Below are positions 23,187-35,219 of a DNA stretch of 64,000 nt, in pieces. The position numbers and the translations under genes are program-made. How positions within the stretch are numbered: position 1 is the first letter of the stretch; every line of letters starts with the position of its first letter. Source of the DNA: Amylostereum areolatum (lineage: Eukaryota; Basidiomycota; Agaricomycetes; Russulales; Stereaceae); contig SAXG01000001.1 in assembly GCA_012932865.1 (NCBI GenBank), positions 2,283,693 through 2,347,692 on the forward strand, in the 5' to 3' direction. Under the pieces are notes generated by a model. That model saw only the letters and a program-made list of their open reading frames with translations. It made no database searches and was not told the DNA's origin.

Positions 23187-24079
23187 ATGGAAGTCTCCCC
23201 GTCCATCTGGGCGATTACGCGATTCCCCTTCCTCCAGTCATGGTGTTCGTAGGCACTCGCACAAGAACAACAAGAAACATAGAGGTGGCCCAGGCTACGA
23301 CCTCGGCCGTGAACAGCGCCTCGCATCCAAGAAGAGGCGCGACGAACCCGTTGTGCCCAACCCTATCCCCCGCTGCATCTACGTTCCCAGACCCGGGCGT
23401 CCCAAACCCCTCACCATTCGCATCCCAAGCCTGCTCGAGGTCAAGATCATGAACGTATCGTTGGGAGAAAAGCGGGTCGCAGACCCAGAAAGCGATGACG
23501 ACGGCGACAACGAAGACGAGGAGCAGCAGGAAGAAGACGCGGCGCCGACCTCTCGCCGCGGTCCATATGCCTATCCCTCATCGCCGACTTCTATGGTTTC
23601 GGATCTGGAGCGTACTCCAGAACCCAAACCACGGGCCTTCGCGCCCCCTCGGCTCCCCTCCGTTGATGCCCCTAGAGGCGTCAACGTCGAGCTTCCGACG
23701 GAGGTTGGCCTCCGTCGCGGCTCACACAGCGTCCGTTGCGACGCGCAACAGGACGACTCGGTCCATCCTGGACGAGTCTCGCGGTGGCGACGACGCCGAC
23801 GACGAACGGTCGCACTGTGGCGTCTCCGGCCGCCACCAGCGGCGTTCCACAGGCTCTCGGGCCCGTGCGAGCGCCGCACCGTACGCTCGACGCCCTGTGC
23901 GTCCCTCCCTCCGCACCGGCCTTGCGGAAGTGGAGGCCCATCTTGCGGTCTCGGCCGCGCCGGTACCCTCGGAGGCGTCCTGGCCTGCACTTGTCAACGT
24001 GCAGCCCCAGTTGGCACCTTCGACTGGGTACATTACCTTCGACCACATGCGTGGTCCTGATGAGGATGAGGAGTTGTGA
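23187..24079 (+). CDS. Hypothetical charged, low-complexity protein (frame uncertain)
   Basis: Starts MEVSPSIWAITRFPFLQSWC. One extra base near 23246 (TT for T) must be skipped to reach the continuing frame HSHKNNKKHRGGPGYDLGRE, then PIPRCIYVPRPGRPKPLTIR. An acidic run (ESDDDGDNEDEEQQEEDAA) and a Pro/Ser-rich part follow. A second +1 change of frame, somewhere near 23700-23900, leads to the C-terminal frame ending STGYITFDHMRGPDEDEEL. The basic-then-acidic make-up suggests a disordered, perhaps nuclear protein. No family recognised. The TATA box and leader support a real transcript; the exact frame after 23700 does not rest on homology. Confidence 0.5.
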
Positions 24080-24519
24080 CCGCTCCTCTCCTCTGTCATC
24101 TCTCCCCGGCTTGTATCATTATTCTTTATCTTATCTGTTTGCTTTGTCGTGTTGTATCCTCCCTTGCTTTCTGTTTTCTGTTTTGTGATTGCTGAGCGCA
24201 ATCAAGGACTATTCATCTCATAGATACCTCCTCATATTTGACATTTGTAGCCTGTAGCCTCCCACATCGGACTCACCATTAGACTAGTTGCATTCACATT
24301 TCCCTGGATCGTTGTATCACTTCGGCATTCTCCCTCTATATAATAACCCAATACAAACATTGAATACACCTTTCAACACTGGAGTGCGGAATTGGGATCG
24401 ACGTGGACGCCTGCTCCGGCGGCTCAGATGCTGTCACAATTTGGAGCCTGGCGGGAACTTGAACTTCACACTTGCAGTTCCGGGAAGACGACCTCGCTCA
24501 TGGACTATGCAACGAGGCT

Positions 24520-24537
24520 GAAGCTTGAAGCTTGAAG
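24520..24537. repeat. GAAGCTT heptad array (2.5 copies)
   Basis: GAAGCTTGAAGCTTGAAG in the convergent gap between the gene at 23187 and ATG3. Confidence 0.85.
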
Positions 24538-24724
24538 CCCGAGGTACAAAATTCTAATTTATACATATTCTGGAATCCGCGGAAAGCCCTATACATTACA
24601 TACGACCACTCAAGATGCGAGCGCGTTCGACTGGGTATCTCCAACTAATCCTATCTTCAGATTTGTCCTCTTGTGATCTTCCAAACGCGTCCATGGACGT
24701 CGCAAATGAAAGCGCGTCGTCCGT

Positions 24725-26202
24725 CTAGAAGGACGTGGTCGAGTCGACCTCGATGGTGGGTACGATCGACGCGATGAACTTGAGGAAGACGACGAGGTAG
24801 AAGTCTACACGCATGCCTTCGACCTCCTCCTCCTCGACCATCTTGTCGTCCTTCCCGTTGCCGCTCGCCTTCCTGAACAGCCACTTCTTCTTCGCGTCCT
24901 TGGAGTCCTTCGCGCCCGATCCGCCCGCCTTGCGCTGTGCTTTCTGCTCCTCGACGACGCCCGCATTCATCCGCTCGATGACCTTCTTCATGACGCTAGC
25001 GTGCTTGCACGGGTGGACAGAGGCTGCCTGGAGCGAGGCTGAGTGGGGGAAGCCTTCGATCGTTACCGTCTTGAACGCGTGATCCGCCGAAACATCTTGG
25101 AAGACTTGAGGTGGTGTCAACGGCGTTCGGTTCTGAGGGCGACATCAATAAACCTTCAGGGAAACGAGAACATCATCGATAGCGGGATGCGCGGAGGAGT
25201 GCGCACCTCGTCGTAGCCTAGAAGCCATATCCTCGGGGTTTGATAGTACTTATCGTAGGTGATCATGACATCGTACGTCCGCACTTGCAGCAGATTGCCG
25301 TTCGCTACCTCGATCTCGCTGAGAAGAGGCGGGTGATCAAACAAAGAAAAATCAAGGATCAAGGGCGGCACGCACCTCGCCTCGATAACATCCTTAGGCG
25401 GGGGTGCTGGCGCTTTCTGTGGGGCTGCAGCCGCGTCGTCGCCGTCCTCGAGGTCCTCCTCCATGTCGGGAATGTCATCAAGATCAGGCGTGTCCTTGGC
25501 GCCCGACAGAGAGATGTTGCCCACGGCGTCGGAGAGGCCCTCTTCGTCATGTCCACTCTCAAGATCTGGGATGTCGTCGATCACGCCTGGGTTAGCACCC
25601 GAGTCCAGATGGGACTGGCGTCCTGCGTGTGTCTCGACCCATTCGTCCGCTTCGTCTCCCGTGCCGGACGAATCGCCAAAGTTGAGTAAGCGCTCTGCAT
25701 CTTCGTCGGCGTCGGTGTAGGCGAGAGATGTGGCGCGGCGAAGGCAGGGTACTCCTCGTGTGACGAGATACTGTTTATCGGCGGGGAGGTAGTCGCGTGC
25801 TTTGGACGCATCGCCCTTCTCCCTGTCACCGACGGATTCCTAGTTGAAGAATCAGAGTTGGGGGAGAAAGGAAATATAGAGCTCACCATGTCCAGACGGG
25901 GAATTTGTACGCGAGAAAGTCGCCTGCGGCGACGAACTCCTCTGCCATAGATGACATTAAACACAAGGATCGCGTCGTTGGATAATGCAACACACCTGGC
26001 GTGATCCTCCCGTGCTCCTTGAACTTGCTCTCCTTCAGTACCTGCGACGCGACCATTAGAATCCATTCCGTTGCTGTGGCGCGTGCTGAATCGTACTGGG
26101 CTCAGATAGTCCCTAACGGCCCAATATTGTTGCTGGACGTGCGGGAGCGTCAGGGATTTGTTCACGGCAGCAGAGGATAATACGAACCTGTATTGCGTGC
26201 AT
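24725..26202 (-). CDS. ATG3: Autophagy E2-like enzyme Atg3
   Basis: Clean frame across about seven exons. The tiny first exon encodes MHAIQ; the next reads [12 protein letters not shown], then [31 protein letters not shown] in two exons, exactly the Atg3 N-terminus. A long acidic flexible region follows ([39 protein letters not shown]), then the E2 core [19 protein letters not shown]. The catalytic Cys lies in [14 protein letters not shown]. The end of the protein, [18 protein letters not shown], is a family hallmark. Atg3 transfers Atg8 to phosphatidylethanolamine in autophagosome formation. An extra internal stretch ([20 protein letters not shown]) lies in the handle region. Confidence 0.95.
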
Positions 26203-26375
26203 TGTGAAGGATGACGGCCGTCTGAGCCTGGGGAAGAACAAGTAGTAGAGGGTCGGCAGCAACCCTGGGCAGCCCAGTCCGAGCTCATTTGGGCAATCGA
26301 TCCACGCGAGACCCACGTGCCCTACTGTCTCACGCGTAGCGACGCGGCGCGCGACGTCCTTCCTGAGTCGCTTCC

Positions 26376-26833
26376 TCAACGCGTACGCGTAATATCCTGC
26401 TTATACCCTACTCGCATCCCTCCAATTACTCTCGGGAGACTCAGGACAACCTGATTAAAGAAACGTGCACGGCGAGCGCATTTTTCGGCCACGTTTTGTA
26501 CGTATTCGCAGCTTATTGGGTCGGTAACGAAACAGCCAAGTGAGACGATCATGACAGGCTTCCACTCGAAGGCAACAGCTGAAGCGAAAGGCAAGGAAAA
26601 GTCTCATAGAGGATATCACCCAGTCTTGCGAGCAAGCAGAGTATTATGTACCGCAGCAATTCAACAGCCTCTGCCAATTCTTCTTTCTCGTTCGACATCG
26701 GAATTCCGGGATCCACCACTACTACCACCCTTTTGCCCGCCCACCATAAGTATATACATCCGGCACTGGAAGTTGCACCGGGCGGACGGTCGATGAAGAC
26801 GCCCGCCGTGACCTCGCCGTCATGCGCCGCCAC
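26376..26833 (-). CDS. Doubtful small hypothetical protein
   Basis: A first part starting MAAHDGEVTAGVFIDRPPG and containing a hydrophobic strand (GKRVVVVVDPGIPMS) can be spliced by a 41-nt GT-AG intron to AVAFEWKPVMIVSLGCFVTD, ending at 26376. The spliced product is about 140 residues. I recognise no family. It lies tandem and upstream of ATG3 on the same strand, 173 bp from its start, so it could instead be promoter sequence. Confidence 0.3.
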
Positions 26834-27730
26834 ACATTGTGAGATATCGTTTGCCGTTAGAAGTAGGGTTGGGAGGTCTCACATTTATCTCTAGATTGTC
26901 TATCACCAGTGTATCCCCAAGCTATTAATCGATGAACACACGACGTATTCTTTCGTGGACGTTCTAAACATGTCACTCGACGCATACATCCACAACTTCC
27001 CGACCTTCCAACGAGCAAGCCCCAACATGGCCCAATGCAACGAAGGGCTGGTCAAATATTTCGTACCTAGGCCACCCCCCGGAAGGGTTCCTAAGAATGA
27101 AATGAATTAGCTCGAGGGAAGCCTCCGACATACATCATTCTCCAGCCATGGCGGTGCTCCCTCCATAGCTCTTCTCACCACATTCGTGCTTCGGCGTTAG
27201 GAGCGACTGATACGCCAAATGTGAATCAAACCACATGAAGAGGTCGGTTCGAAGGAGGGGTCGTGACCGGAAGTCGGGCGGATCCCTCACGGGGGCTCGT
27301 TCAACTTCGTGATTATCCCACACCAAAGCTCTATGTATCCTTGAGGCGGCTTCAAACGCACGACAAGAATCAAGGCGATGCTACGTCATCTCGGCATCCA
27401 GCTCGGGGACCCACATCGCTCTGAGTCTCATCAGACCCACATCGCAAGTCCCGGCTTTGACATGTGCGCGCTTCCCGGCATTTCGACCCACCGCAACTCG
27501 TGCCCACCATGCCAACAGACGGGATCCACAGAGACTTCAAGCTTCCACAAGCAGCCATCGAAATCGACATGTGTGGGTGCCCTTCCCATGACCGATGTGG
27601 TCAACATATGCCACGGTCTGTCTTTCAGGAATGTATATAACGAGGGAGCGTGCATCGACAGTCAGTATCTCACAATCTCTCTCCGCCCACTCACGCAGAC
27701 AATCTCGTACAGCTTACTCAGAGGCATAAC
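26834..27730. other. Intergenic region, no gene supported
   Basis: About 0.9 kb with short ORFs on both strands, none with splice structure or a recognisable motif. It includes one imperfect GAAGCTTGAAG match (minus strand, about 27534). Confidence 0.45.
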
Positions 27731-29336
27731 ATGGTCCAAACTGTTCAGATCGGCACTGGCGCCAAGGCCTCTATCGTAGGCAAGGTCGGGGTAGGTTCTT
27801 CTGGTCTTGAACTTCTTTCGCAATGAATTTTGAGTGTACGCCCCGTAGCATGGTACGATGATGATGACGTACGTTTCCACTTGAGCTTCCCTTATGCCGT
27901 ATGCAGATCTAACAGTGCGGAACGTATAGTTGGAAGCCTACTCCCACCCCTGACGAGGAGGCGTTCGCCGCGATCAAGTCGGGCATTGACGCCTTACCCG
28001 CCGGCGTGAAAATGCTAGTGGTCAGCGGTCAGTCAGCCTCCAATGTCTACTTTGAAGCTTTCTAACCAACAGATATCGCCCAGGTCAGTTTTATGGGCAG
28101 AACGGGAGTCCTGCCAACTTAGAGCTCCTCGCACGTTTCTTCGACAAATATCCTGAATACGCCTGACAGGGTGTTCCTCAGCGTGAAGGGAGGAATGAAG
28201 CCCAACACGCTGGAGCCCGACGTGACGTACGCGTACCCCTCGCATTCCCTCAACTAATACTAACCTCTTTGTCTCCCAGACCTGAGGGCTTGCGACGCGG
28301 GGTCGATCTTATCCTCGAGAAGCTTGGGGGAAAGAAGAAGCTCGACTTGTTCGAGCCTGCGCGCATTCACCGTTCCGTTCCTCTTGAGGAACAGTTGAAA
28401 GGCTTTGTCGCAGCTTGTTGTTGAGGGTAAGTTCGACCACAGTTGGTCTGTCCGAATGCAGTGCCAAGACTATCCGTGCTGCCGTTAAGGTAGATTTTCC
28501 TAGCGAAAAACGGCGAGATGGACTCTGACACGGTCCTGTCATTCAGGTTGCTCCCATTGGAATGGTCGAGATCGAAGTTAGCCCATGGTCGTACGAGCCT
28601 GAGACTAAAGATGGTACGCCCAGACTTTGGCACAGATGACCCTTGGTTTCTTATGTACATTTCGATAGTCATCTCCACTTGCCTGGAACTCAACATTCCT
28701 ATTGCTGCGTACTCGTAAGTCTTACCCTAATTTCAGCTTTCGAACGATCGCCAGATCTTTTCTTGTCCTGTAGTCCCCTCGGTCGTGGCTTCCTTACTGG
28801 CCAAGTCACTAAGCCTGAGGATTTCGAAGGTTCGGTTTGGGTGGTTTTTGACGGCAGTCACCCCGCTCACCTCACATGAACACACGTAGAAGGCGACTTA
28901 CGTCGTCGCATGACTCGCTTCAAAGCCGAGGTGAGTAGTCATCCTTCTACCCCCCCCCAACGATCAGGTAAACGTCCCTCCCAGAACATGCAAAAGAACT
29001 TTGCCCTTGTCGACGCTCTCAAGGCCATCGCTGCGAAGAAGGGCATCACCCCCGCCCAGCTCAGCATTGCCTGGGTCTCCTCCCGCGGTGCTCATGTCAT
29101 CCCTCTCCCCGGCTCCTCGTACGTTCGCTTCGTTCTTCCTTTCTCTAAATCCGATATAATGCGAGAGGGATCTCGATAGGCACCAGGCTCGCACCCTCGA
29201 AAACCTCGCAGCTGACGACGTCGTCCTCAGCAAGGAGGATCTCTCTGAGATAGATACGGTTTTGGAGAAGCATCCTGTTGCTGGTGGACGATACGTCGAT
29301 GAAGCGCCAGCTCATGTCTTCTGCCTTTGGGGTTAG
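27731..29336 (+). CDS. Aldo-keto reductase, pyridoxal-reductase-like (three apparent +1 shifts)
   Basis: Multi-exon gene. It starts MVQTVQIGTGAKASIVGKVG, then HGTMMMTWKPTPTPDEEAF, GQFYGQNGSPANLELLARFF, VFLSVKGGMKPNTLEPDV, LGGKKKLDLFEPAR, GMVEIEVSPWSYEPETKD, YSPLGRGFLTGQ and KKGITPAQLSIAWV. It ends GGRYVDEAPAHVFCLWG. This is the AKR type of fission-yeast pyridoxal reductase (pyridoxal to pyridoxine with NADPH); the Tyr of the AKR active site is in FYG. Extra bases occur at 28162-28163 (CC), 28401-28402 (GG) and 28441-28444; removing one at each restores TDRVFL-, ALSQLVV- and H-GLSECSA-type family phrases. Whether the gene is truly broken depends on read support. Confidence 0.85.
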
Positions 29337-29660
29337 ATATACGTACGTCCTAACATTTAAGCGTGCTGCTGAGGAGTTTCCCATAATCCGCCTCCTTGAG
29401 GATCATATGTTCTTTACCATGTACAAGCTGGTTCGCGATCTCTTGGCCTATTGAACTGTTCATGTATGACGAGCAGGGAACAATCGATTATGCCGATTCC
29501 ACGTGTGGAAAGTGCTTCAAAACACGAGCACAAAATATGCATAACATAGAGTCAACTGGAGTATACATATGCACGTCTTGGAACCGATAACCCAGGACCC
29601 AGGAAGAGATTACTTGAACAGAGTCCACTATGATACAGAGACGAATCCAGCACAAACAGC

Positions 29661-31462
29661 TCAAGGCTTGTGAGGCTCCAACTGAGCCGAGTCCATTTCG
29701 TCGTCCTCGTCCGCCCGCAGCGGTCTTCTCTCCTCCATCGCCAGGTCTTCACCGGCAGTCTTTCCCAGGTTGTGCTGTATCTTCTTCTCGCTTGAGCCGA
29801 GGAAAAGCCCCCCCATATAAAGCAGCGGGACAGCCTAAACGAAACAAAAAAAGCATACTCAGAGTCCGCGTCTCGCGGAGATGATGCCAACTCACGATGA
29901 TGAGAGACCACCATAGAGGTTTGATGAGCTTGAGCTCCGCGCGTCCGGTGACAACAGTCCACTCGTGTGTGTACCCGACGTGAACTTCGTAGAATGAAAG
30001 CGCGATGACGGAAAGACCAAAGGCAACGTGGAGGCGACCGGCAGTTGGGTTGTTAGGGTTTGATACGGTGGATGACGGTTCCGGCTACGACTTGAGTGAT
30101 ATAAAGAGCCGCAAGGAATACACCCCATCGCTATTAAATCAGACGCAGCTCAGCCCAAACCAAAACACTCCGCTCGGACAGAAGACGACGTACCTTGTGA
30201 GCATCATCAAAGTGAGCCGCGTTGGATTTTTCGACGGCTTTGAAGCCCGCGAGAATACCAATCAGAATGACCGAACCAGCTACAAAGGGAGCTCGGTCAA
30301 TTTACAGACTGTCGGGCGAAGGATCCGTACTCACCTACGGACCCCTGGATGACCCAGTGCAATGTAATACTACTGGGATAAACGCCGCGCATATACCTTG
30401 CCAACAACGATCCCAAAGGCAGGAGTACAAGAAAGCCGGCGATGCAGAAGATGGCATGGACGATGATCATTTTCTGGTATGGCAGCAATGGCACCCCGTT
30501 CAATGATGATTCTTCCACCGCGGTATCGGTCTCCCCTTGAGCGACAGGTCCCCCATCGGTGCGTAAGATCTTCAACGAGGTGCTACCGACCTGATGGTGT
30601 ATGGAGATATGACCGTTGGTACGAGCAGATTCTGGACGAAATCTGCTGTATGCCCATATAATGTCTTGGGTTTCCTCCTCCGAATCATACTGGAAAAACA
30701 CATTGAGTACACACGTAGTGGTGAGCGATGAGCTTCATACCGGCATAGTGAAAGCGAACGAAGGTTTGCCTCCTTGCAACTGTACGTATGGAATGAGTAC
30801 GCGTTCCGATGGAGGCAAGCCACGACTCACTGATGTCGCTTCATGGTCCAGCGTCGCGATTCTTGGGGGGTTGGGGTCCAACTTCGGCTCAGTTTCGTAT
30901 GGAGCTTTTCGTTGGGACAGAGTGACGGAACCGTTGCGAGTCGGCCACATGATGACCATGGAACTGTCTGCCATGATATGGCCGAATCCACTGATTGTCG
31001 AAACGAAAACACATTAAACCAAACACGGCGAATAGACATATTGAGTGACATACATTGCCATCCACCCAAGGGGATATCTCCCGGTGCTCTGCAATAGGTC
31101 TGCGTTCGTCATGCTCAGAACCGACATTCTTCCCAGCCCGAACAAGCATGCTCACACTTCGCCGTGGTCCCTTCCACGGTTGCAGAGATGCATAACACCT
31201 AGAATTTAGTTGTCTGAGTCTCATCCACCGACATCCATAAGATGAATACGCACATCGCTACAGTACACGTCCGAGGCAAGGTCAAACTGCCTTCTCAGCG
31301 CACTGGCGGACGGAGACTGCGCACACCACCCGTTCAGATACACGAAACTCGATATGATCCACAACGCACCGCATTTACGATGCCGACGTAGCTCCCTACG
31401 AGCGTATGAAGCAACACGAACAGCATCCCCACAGACCGGAAGGCAAAGGCGACGAGAGTCAT
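29661..31462 (-). CDS. DOMON (CDH-type cytochrome) and cytochrome b561 membrane protein
   Basis: Clean frame with many introns. The signal peptide is MTLVAFAFRSVGMLFVLLHT. The DOMON part reads CISATVEGTTAK, then YLLQSTGRYPLGWMAIGFGH and MADSSMVIMWPTRNGSVTLS, matching cellobiose-dehydrogenase-type haem domains. The cytochrome b561 / ferric-reductase-like part has about five membrane helices: MIIVHAIFCIAGFLVLLPLG, GSVILIGILAGFKAVE, WGVFLAALYITQVVAG, LHVAFGLSVIALSFYEVH, SLIIAVPLLYGGLFL. A charged cytosolic tail (RRPLRADEDDEMDSAQLEP) follows. Such proteins probably move electrons across the plasma membrane to an extracellular acceptor; the acceptor is not known. Confidence 0.88.
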
Positions 31463-32110
31463 GGTGAGGGTTGGGGTGTTCTGAGGATCTGCGCCGCTGG
31501 GCCTGATGAGCTCTTATATATGGGGACGCGGCTAGTGTGGCCCTGTGCGATGGTGCGGGGGTCGGCGTCCATCGAGCCTGTCAGGGCGCTCATAAGTCAA
31601 AAGCCGTGGTGGTTGTGCGGAAAGGTGTTCCCAGGCGTTCCCATGCTCCGAGTCGTGAGAACGCCTGTGCGCAGGCGGTTCGCTGCCGAGTCCCGACGCG
31701 TTTCAATTCTTTTCTCCATCTTCGCAGCATGCCGACGCTCTGCCAGCTTTCTTGAACAGGTCACCCCTCCTGTGTCTCTAACGCTGGACCTCGAATAACG
31801 AAAATGGCACAGACTACTTCCAAGTCCCTTGCAGGCTCGTCCACAGGACCTGGGCCTGGCTGTGACCGAGGACGGTCCTGCTGCGATCCCAAGAAGCCAC
31901 AATGAGGTTATCGCCATCTCCAACCAGACAGAAGCTGACGGGGGACCCCCTTATATACGCCGATCATCGGGAGACCTGGGACAGTCAGGACAAACGGCCC
32001 AGAAAGATCAATAAAATGTCAGACGTTGACCAACATACCCGGGTACACTATGTTGTAATGCCAACCTATGGACACTACCCAAACACAATTGAAGTACTCT
32101 GGGCTCGCCT
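31463..32110. other. Intergenic region upstream of the DOMON-b561 gene
   Basis: No gene supported. A minus-strand TATA-like stretch (ttatatat, 31514-31521) lies about 50 bp before the DOMON-b561 start. Confidence 0.45.
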
Positions 32111-33852
32111 TCATTTCTCAGGCTGATCGCCAGGGAACGCGTTCGCCGCCATGCGCATCCGTGCACTCCTCTCGCTTCCGTAGATCTCCTCATCCCAGTC
32201 CAACACTTCCTTCCCCCAGCGGGCGCGCAAAGCCTCGGCCATCGTCACGTCGAAGTCGCATTTCCGAATCGACACCCGCTTCAGCACACCCGACAGAAGG
32301 CGCTCAGTCCAACCCCACCGATAAGTCCTTCAAACAGTGTCAAGGAAGACTTCCACTCCTCACTCTCCCAGAGCCTATCTTGAAAAGAAACATCGAAGAA
32401 AGTGATGGATTGCAGATTGGGGAAGAGCGGCTCCGGAAGATCCAGAGATAGGGGCTCGCCGAGGATGCGCAGAATGTGGCTTGCCGAGTTGTCTTCTACC
32501 TGAAGCGCCTCCACTTGTTGCAAGTCCCCGAAAACGCAACGCCAATCGGAAAGGGATTCGCTGCAGAACTGGTCTATTATGTCAATGTTCGAACCATGGT
32601 GGCGGCAAATGGCAAGCGTGTGTGCGCCTCCGAGTACTGGTACGTTGTCGATGAGAAATTGAGTCGCGTCGAATTCCAGGACAGACGTTGTGACGTCCCA
32701 TTCGATGTTGATGTGGAGTATGACAGGTAAGGCATGAGCATATGTATGCTGGGGAAGGAGTGGCCCCGTATCGGATGGGGGAGAAGAGGCGAGGTTCCAC
32801 GCGCGGAGGGATATAACTGTCATTTCGTCGCCGCGGATGCCTCCACATTTGCGTTTGGAAGGTTTCGCCGGCTGCTTGCGCAGACTCGTAGTGAAGGGAG
32901 AGTTCCATGGCAAGGTCATCGAGGTGATCGGCATGATCAACTATCTGATAGTCATTGCTGGCGATATGTAATGCGCAACGAGTGGGAAGACGGAGGTAAC
33001 GCAGCAGCATGACGATCTGTGGGACTGCAGCCTTGATGCTGAAGGATTGCATGGATGACAGGGAAACCGAGCGAGGTTCGAGTGGCGTAACAATGTTCTC
33101 GCTACCGAGTGCAAGGACGGTGTGCACATCCCCACGAGCCGTGAACGATTCGAGATGCGGCATACGCTGAAAAGTGTCCATGGCGTCGTCAATCGTCTCC
33201 CAAGCGGTGCATTCGTTTAAAACGAGGGAGGTAAGAGGTGCCTGGAGGAGTGTGCTGTTGCGAGGAAGGCGACGACCGTAAACGGAGAGATGGCGAAGGG
33301 AGGAAGGGACAGGTTCGGAGAACAAAGTGGCGGGCACATCGGGCAGGTCCTCCTCGAAGCTCATGGGGTCATCGAACTCCAGATCCAATGTTTCCAAAGC
33401 TGGGGCAGCCTCTTCCGAGAGGAGAGCCATTACTTGCATGTCGAATTCGTCCATACCCTCTTTTGTCCTCCGAACAACCCACGTCAGTTCCTTCACGCGA
33501 GATATCTGCCGCAAAGCGTTCCGCACGGTCTCCAAATCGGCGCCTGCGTCTCTGCGGATAAGAAGTTGTAGAGGGAGGGCATCGGAAGCACGCCAGAGCG
33601 TGTGTTGCGGACGTGGGGTTGTTGAGCGGTACGAAGGTCCAGAGTCCCTTGGTTTGGTCGGCGGCATCACGCCAAAGTCGACAGACTTGAGACACCACGA
33701 CGCGCGAAAATGTTGGAATCGTTGTAACAACGTCGGCTGACATTGTTCGGTAGCCGCGAAATTATATCCAGAAGAAGCTCCGCGGGAAGTCGAGAGATAG
33801 GTGGGAGGGGGGCAGTGTCCTTATCGACGTTGGGGCTATCGACGTGAACCAA
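32111..33852 (-). CDS. F-box protein (several apparent insertions)
   Basis: Starts MVHVDSPNVDKDTAPLPPIS, then the F-box RLPAELLLDIISRLPN and VVVSQVCRLWRDAADQTKGLW. Downstream parts (ASDALPLQLLIRRDAG, LRHLSVYGRRLPRNSTLLQA, PLTSLVLNECTAWETIDDAM, SMQSFSIKAAVPQIVMLLRY) resemble the F-box gene at 19.8-21.6 kb. The C-terminus MAEALRARWGKEVLDWDEE... ends at 32111. To read through, the frame must skip one base near 33741-33750, 33592-33608 and 32831-32836, and two in the run of four at 32313-32316 (or gain one). The F-box half binds Skp1; the substrate is unknown. It is either a decaying paralogue or a gene with assembly errors. Confidence 0.72.
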
Positions 33853-34614
33853 TCATATATCAGGAAGTGTGACTGTTTTTGTCCGTCAGTACAATGTCGC
33901 ACAGGGGAATGGTATTTGGCAAAGGAACAGAACGCACGCGTAGTACACGCCCTCAAGTTGTCGCAGTCGATTACGGTTGGATCTCCTGGAACAGTTGGTG
34001 CCACTTGGTGGTGAGGTCACTGGAAGGTCTTTATGCGTGATGGCGTGGAAAGCTATCGTATCCGTGAGTAACTTGAATACCAAAAGCTGGGAGAAACGCC
34101 AACAGAGAACGAGAGTGCCGGTGGCACAGGTGCGAAGGTCGTCACCACCAAGAGCAACTGACGGCAACTGCCGGCTCGCCACTACTTATTGCAAATTGTG
34201 TATGGAGTGGGGATACAACAGTGTAACACTGCTAGTCGGGACGGAGCTGATGAACTGATAGGTGCCATTTTCTATCTGGCGAGCCGACGTCTTACGCGTT
34301 ACGACGGGACTGGTACATACCATCTTACCAGAGAGAAGGGAACCCCGAGGGAACCATAGGAGAGGAACGGCTTGTCTATTGCGCGAGCCTCACAAGCTGC
34401 AGTCCTGAAGGTGAGAAGCGGCCTTTGACCAACAAACCCTTCAAGCCGGTAGAATGCTGTGGATCCTCCACTATCCCAGTCACTTGGTGTGTTATGGATT
34501 GAAATTGCTTGCAAAGGGGTCCGTTGTACGACCTCTTCTGCCCAGATAAGGAGACTATGATACAGCCGATGAATTATCAGCTACCAAGATACACTGCACC
34601 CCGAAGTTCATTTC
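33853..34614. other. Intergenic region, no gene supported
   Basis: Short ORFs on both strands lack splice context or motifs. It contains the upstream region of the F-box gene and the 3' flank of the CoA-binding gene. Confidence 0.45.
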
Positions 34615-35219
34615 TCAAAGGAGACTCTTTATGACACCGTCCCCTTCCACAAGGATACAAGGTCCCCCGTAAATGACCTTGTCGGCGAGGCCGTTGTTCT
34701 TGACATACTCGATAACGGCAGCATCTTCTGCTCCGGGCTGCAGCCAGAGAGCAGGGACGGAGAGCTCTTTCGCTTGTTCAAGAAGGCCCAAAGTGATCTG
34801 CAAAGATGGGGCTCAGGTGATATCATAGAGGGGCAAGGCCATGCTGCTTGCCTTGGGGTTCGTGATAATGCTAACTGAGGTCTCGGAAGGGTTGGACAGA
34901 GCTGAGAGCGTAGCCACAGTGGCAAGACCTTCGAGTTCACTCTCTTTCTAGAAGAGCAGAGGAGTGCCGAAACGTTAGATCGTTGACGATGTAAGGATGG
35001 GAAGCGGCACGACGCACGGGATGCACTGGTGTTACAGTTTTATCTCTCGCCTGGTACCACTTCAAGCACCTGTCGCGTACACAGATAAGTAACCATCTCT
35101 TCACGCAATCGGCCGATACACACCTTGGTGCCAAACTTCGTCTGATCTTTGGATGCTCCAACGACAGCATACTGGGGGGATGATAGGAAAGTCTTCTGGA
35201 TCGTGAGAGTGTCGGCCAT
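34615..35219 (-). CDS. CoA-binding domain protein (YccU-like)
   Basis: Four exons. Start MADTLTIQKTFLSSPQYAVV, then GASKDQTKFGTKV, CLKWYQARDKTVTPVHP, KESELEGLATVATLSALSNP, a strand of the Rossmann-like fold, ITLGLLEQAKELSVPALWLQ, PGAEDAAVIEYVKNNG, and the end YGGPCILVEGDGVIKSLL. It is the small single-domain CoA-binding family (about 140 residues), with the usual GASxDxxKxG nucleotide loop and the PG-x-E near the C-terminus. The family binds CoA, but its cellular role is not well defined. Frame is clean if exon 1 ends at the second of two overlapping GT donors. Confidence 0.85.

Noticed and set aside
31110..31180. A frameshift in the DOMON domain between TTAK and GRYPLGW
   Set aside because: A GT-AG intron (gtgagcatgc to aacgcag) joins the frames perfectly, giving AKYLLQSTGRYPLGW.
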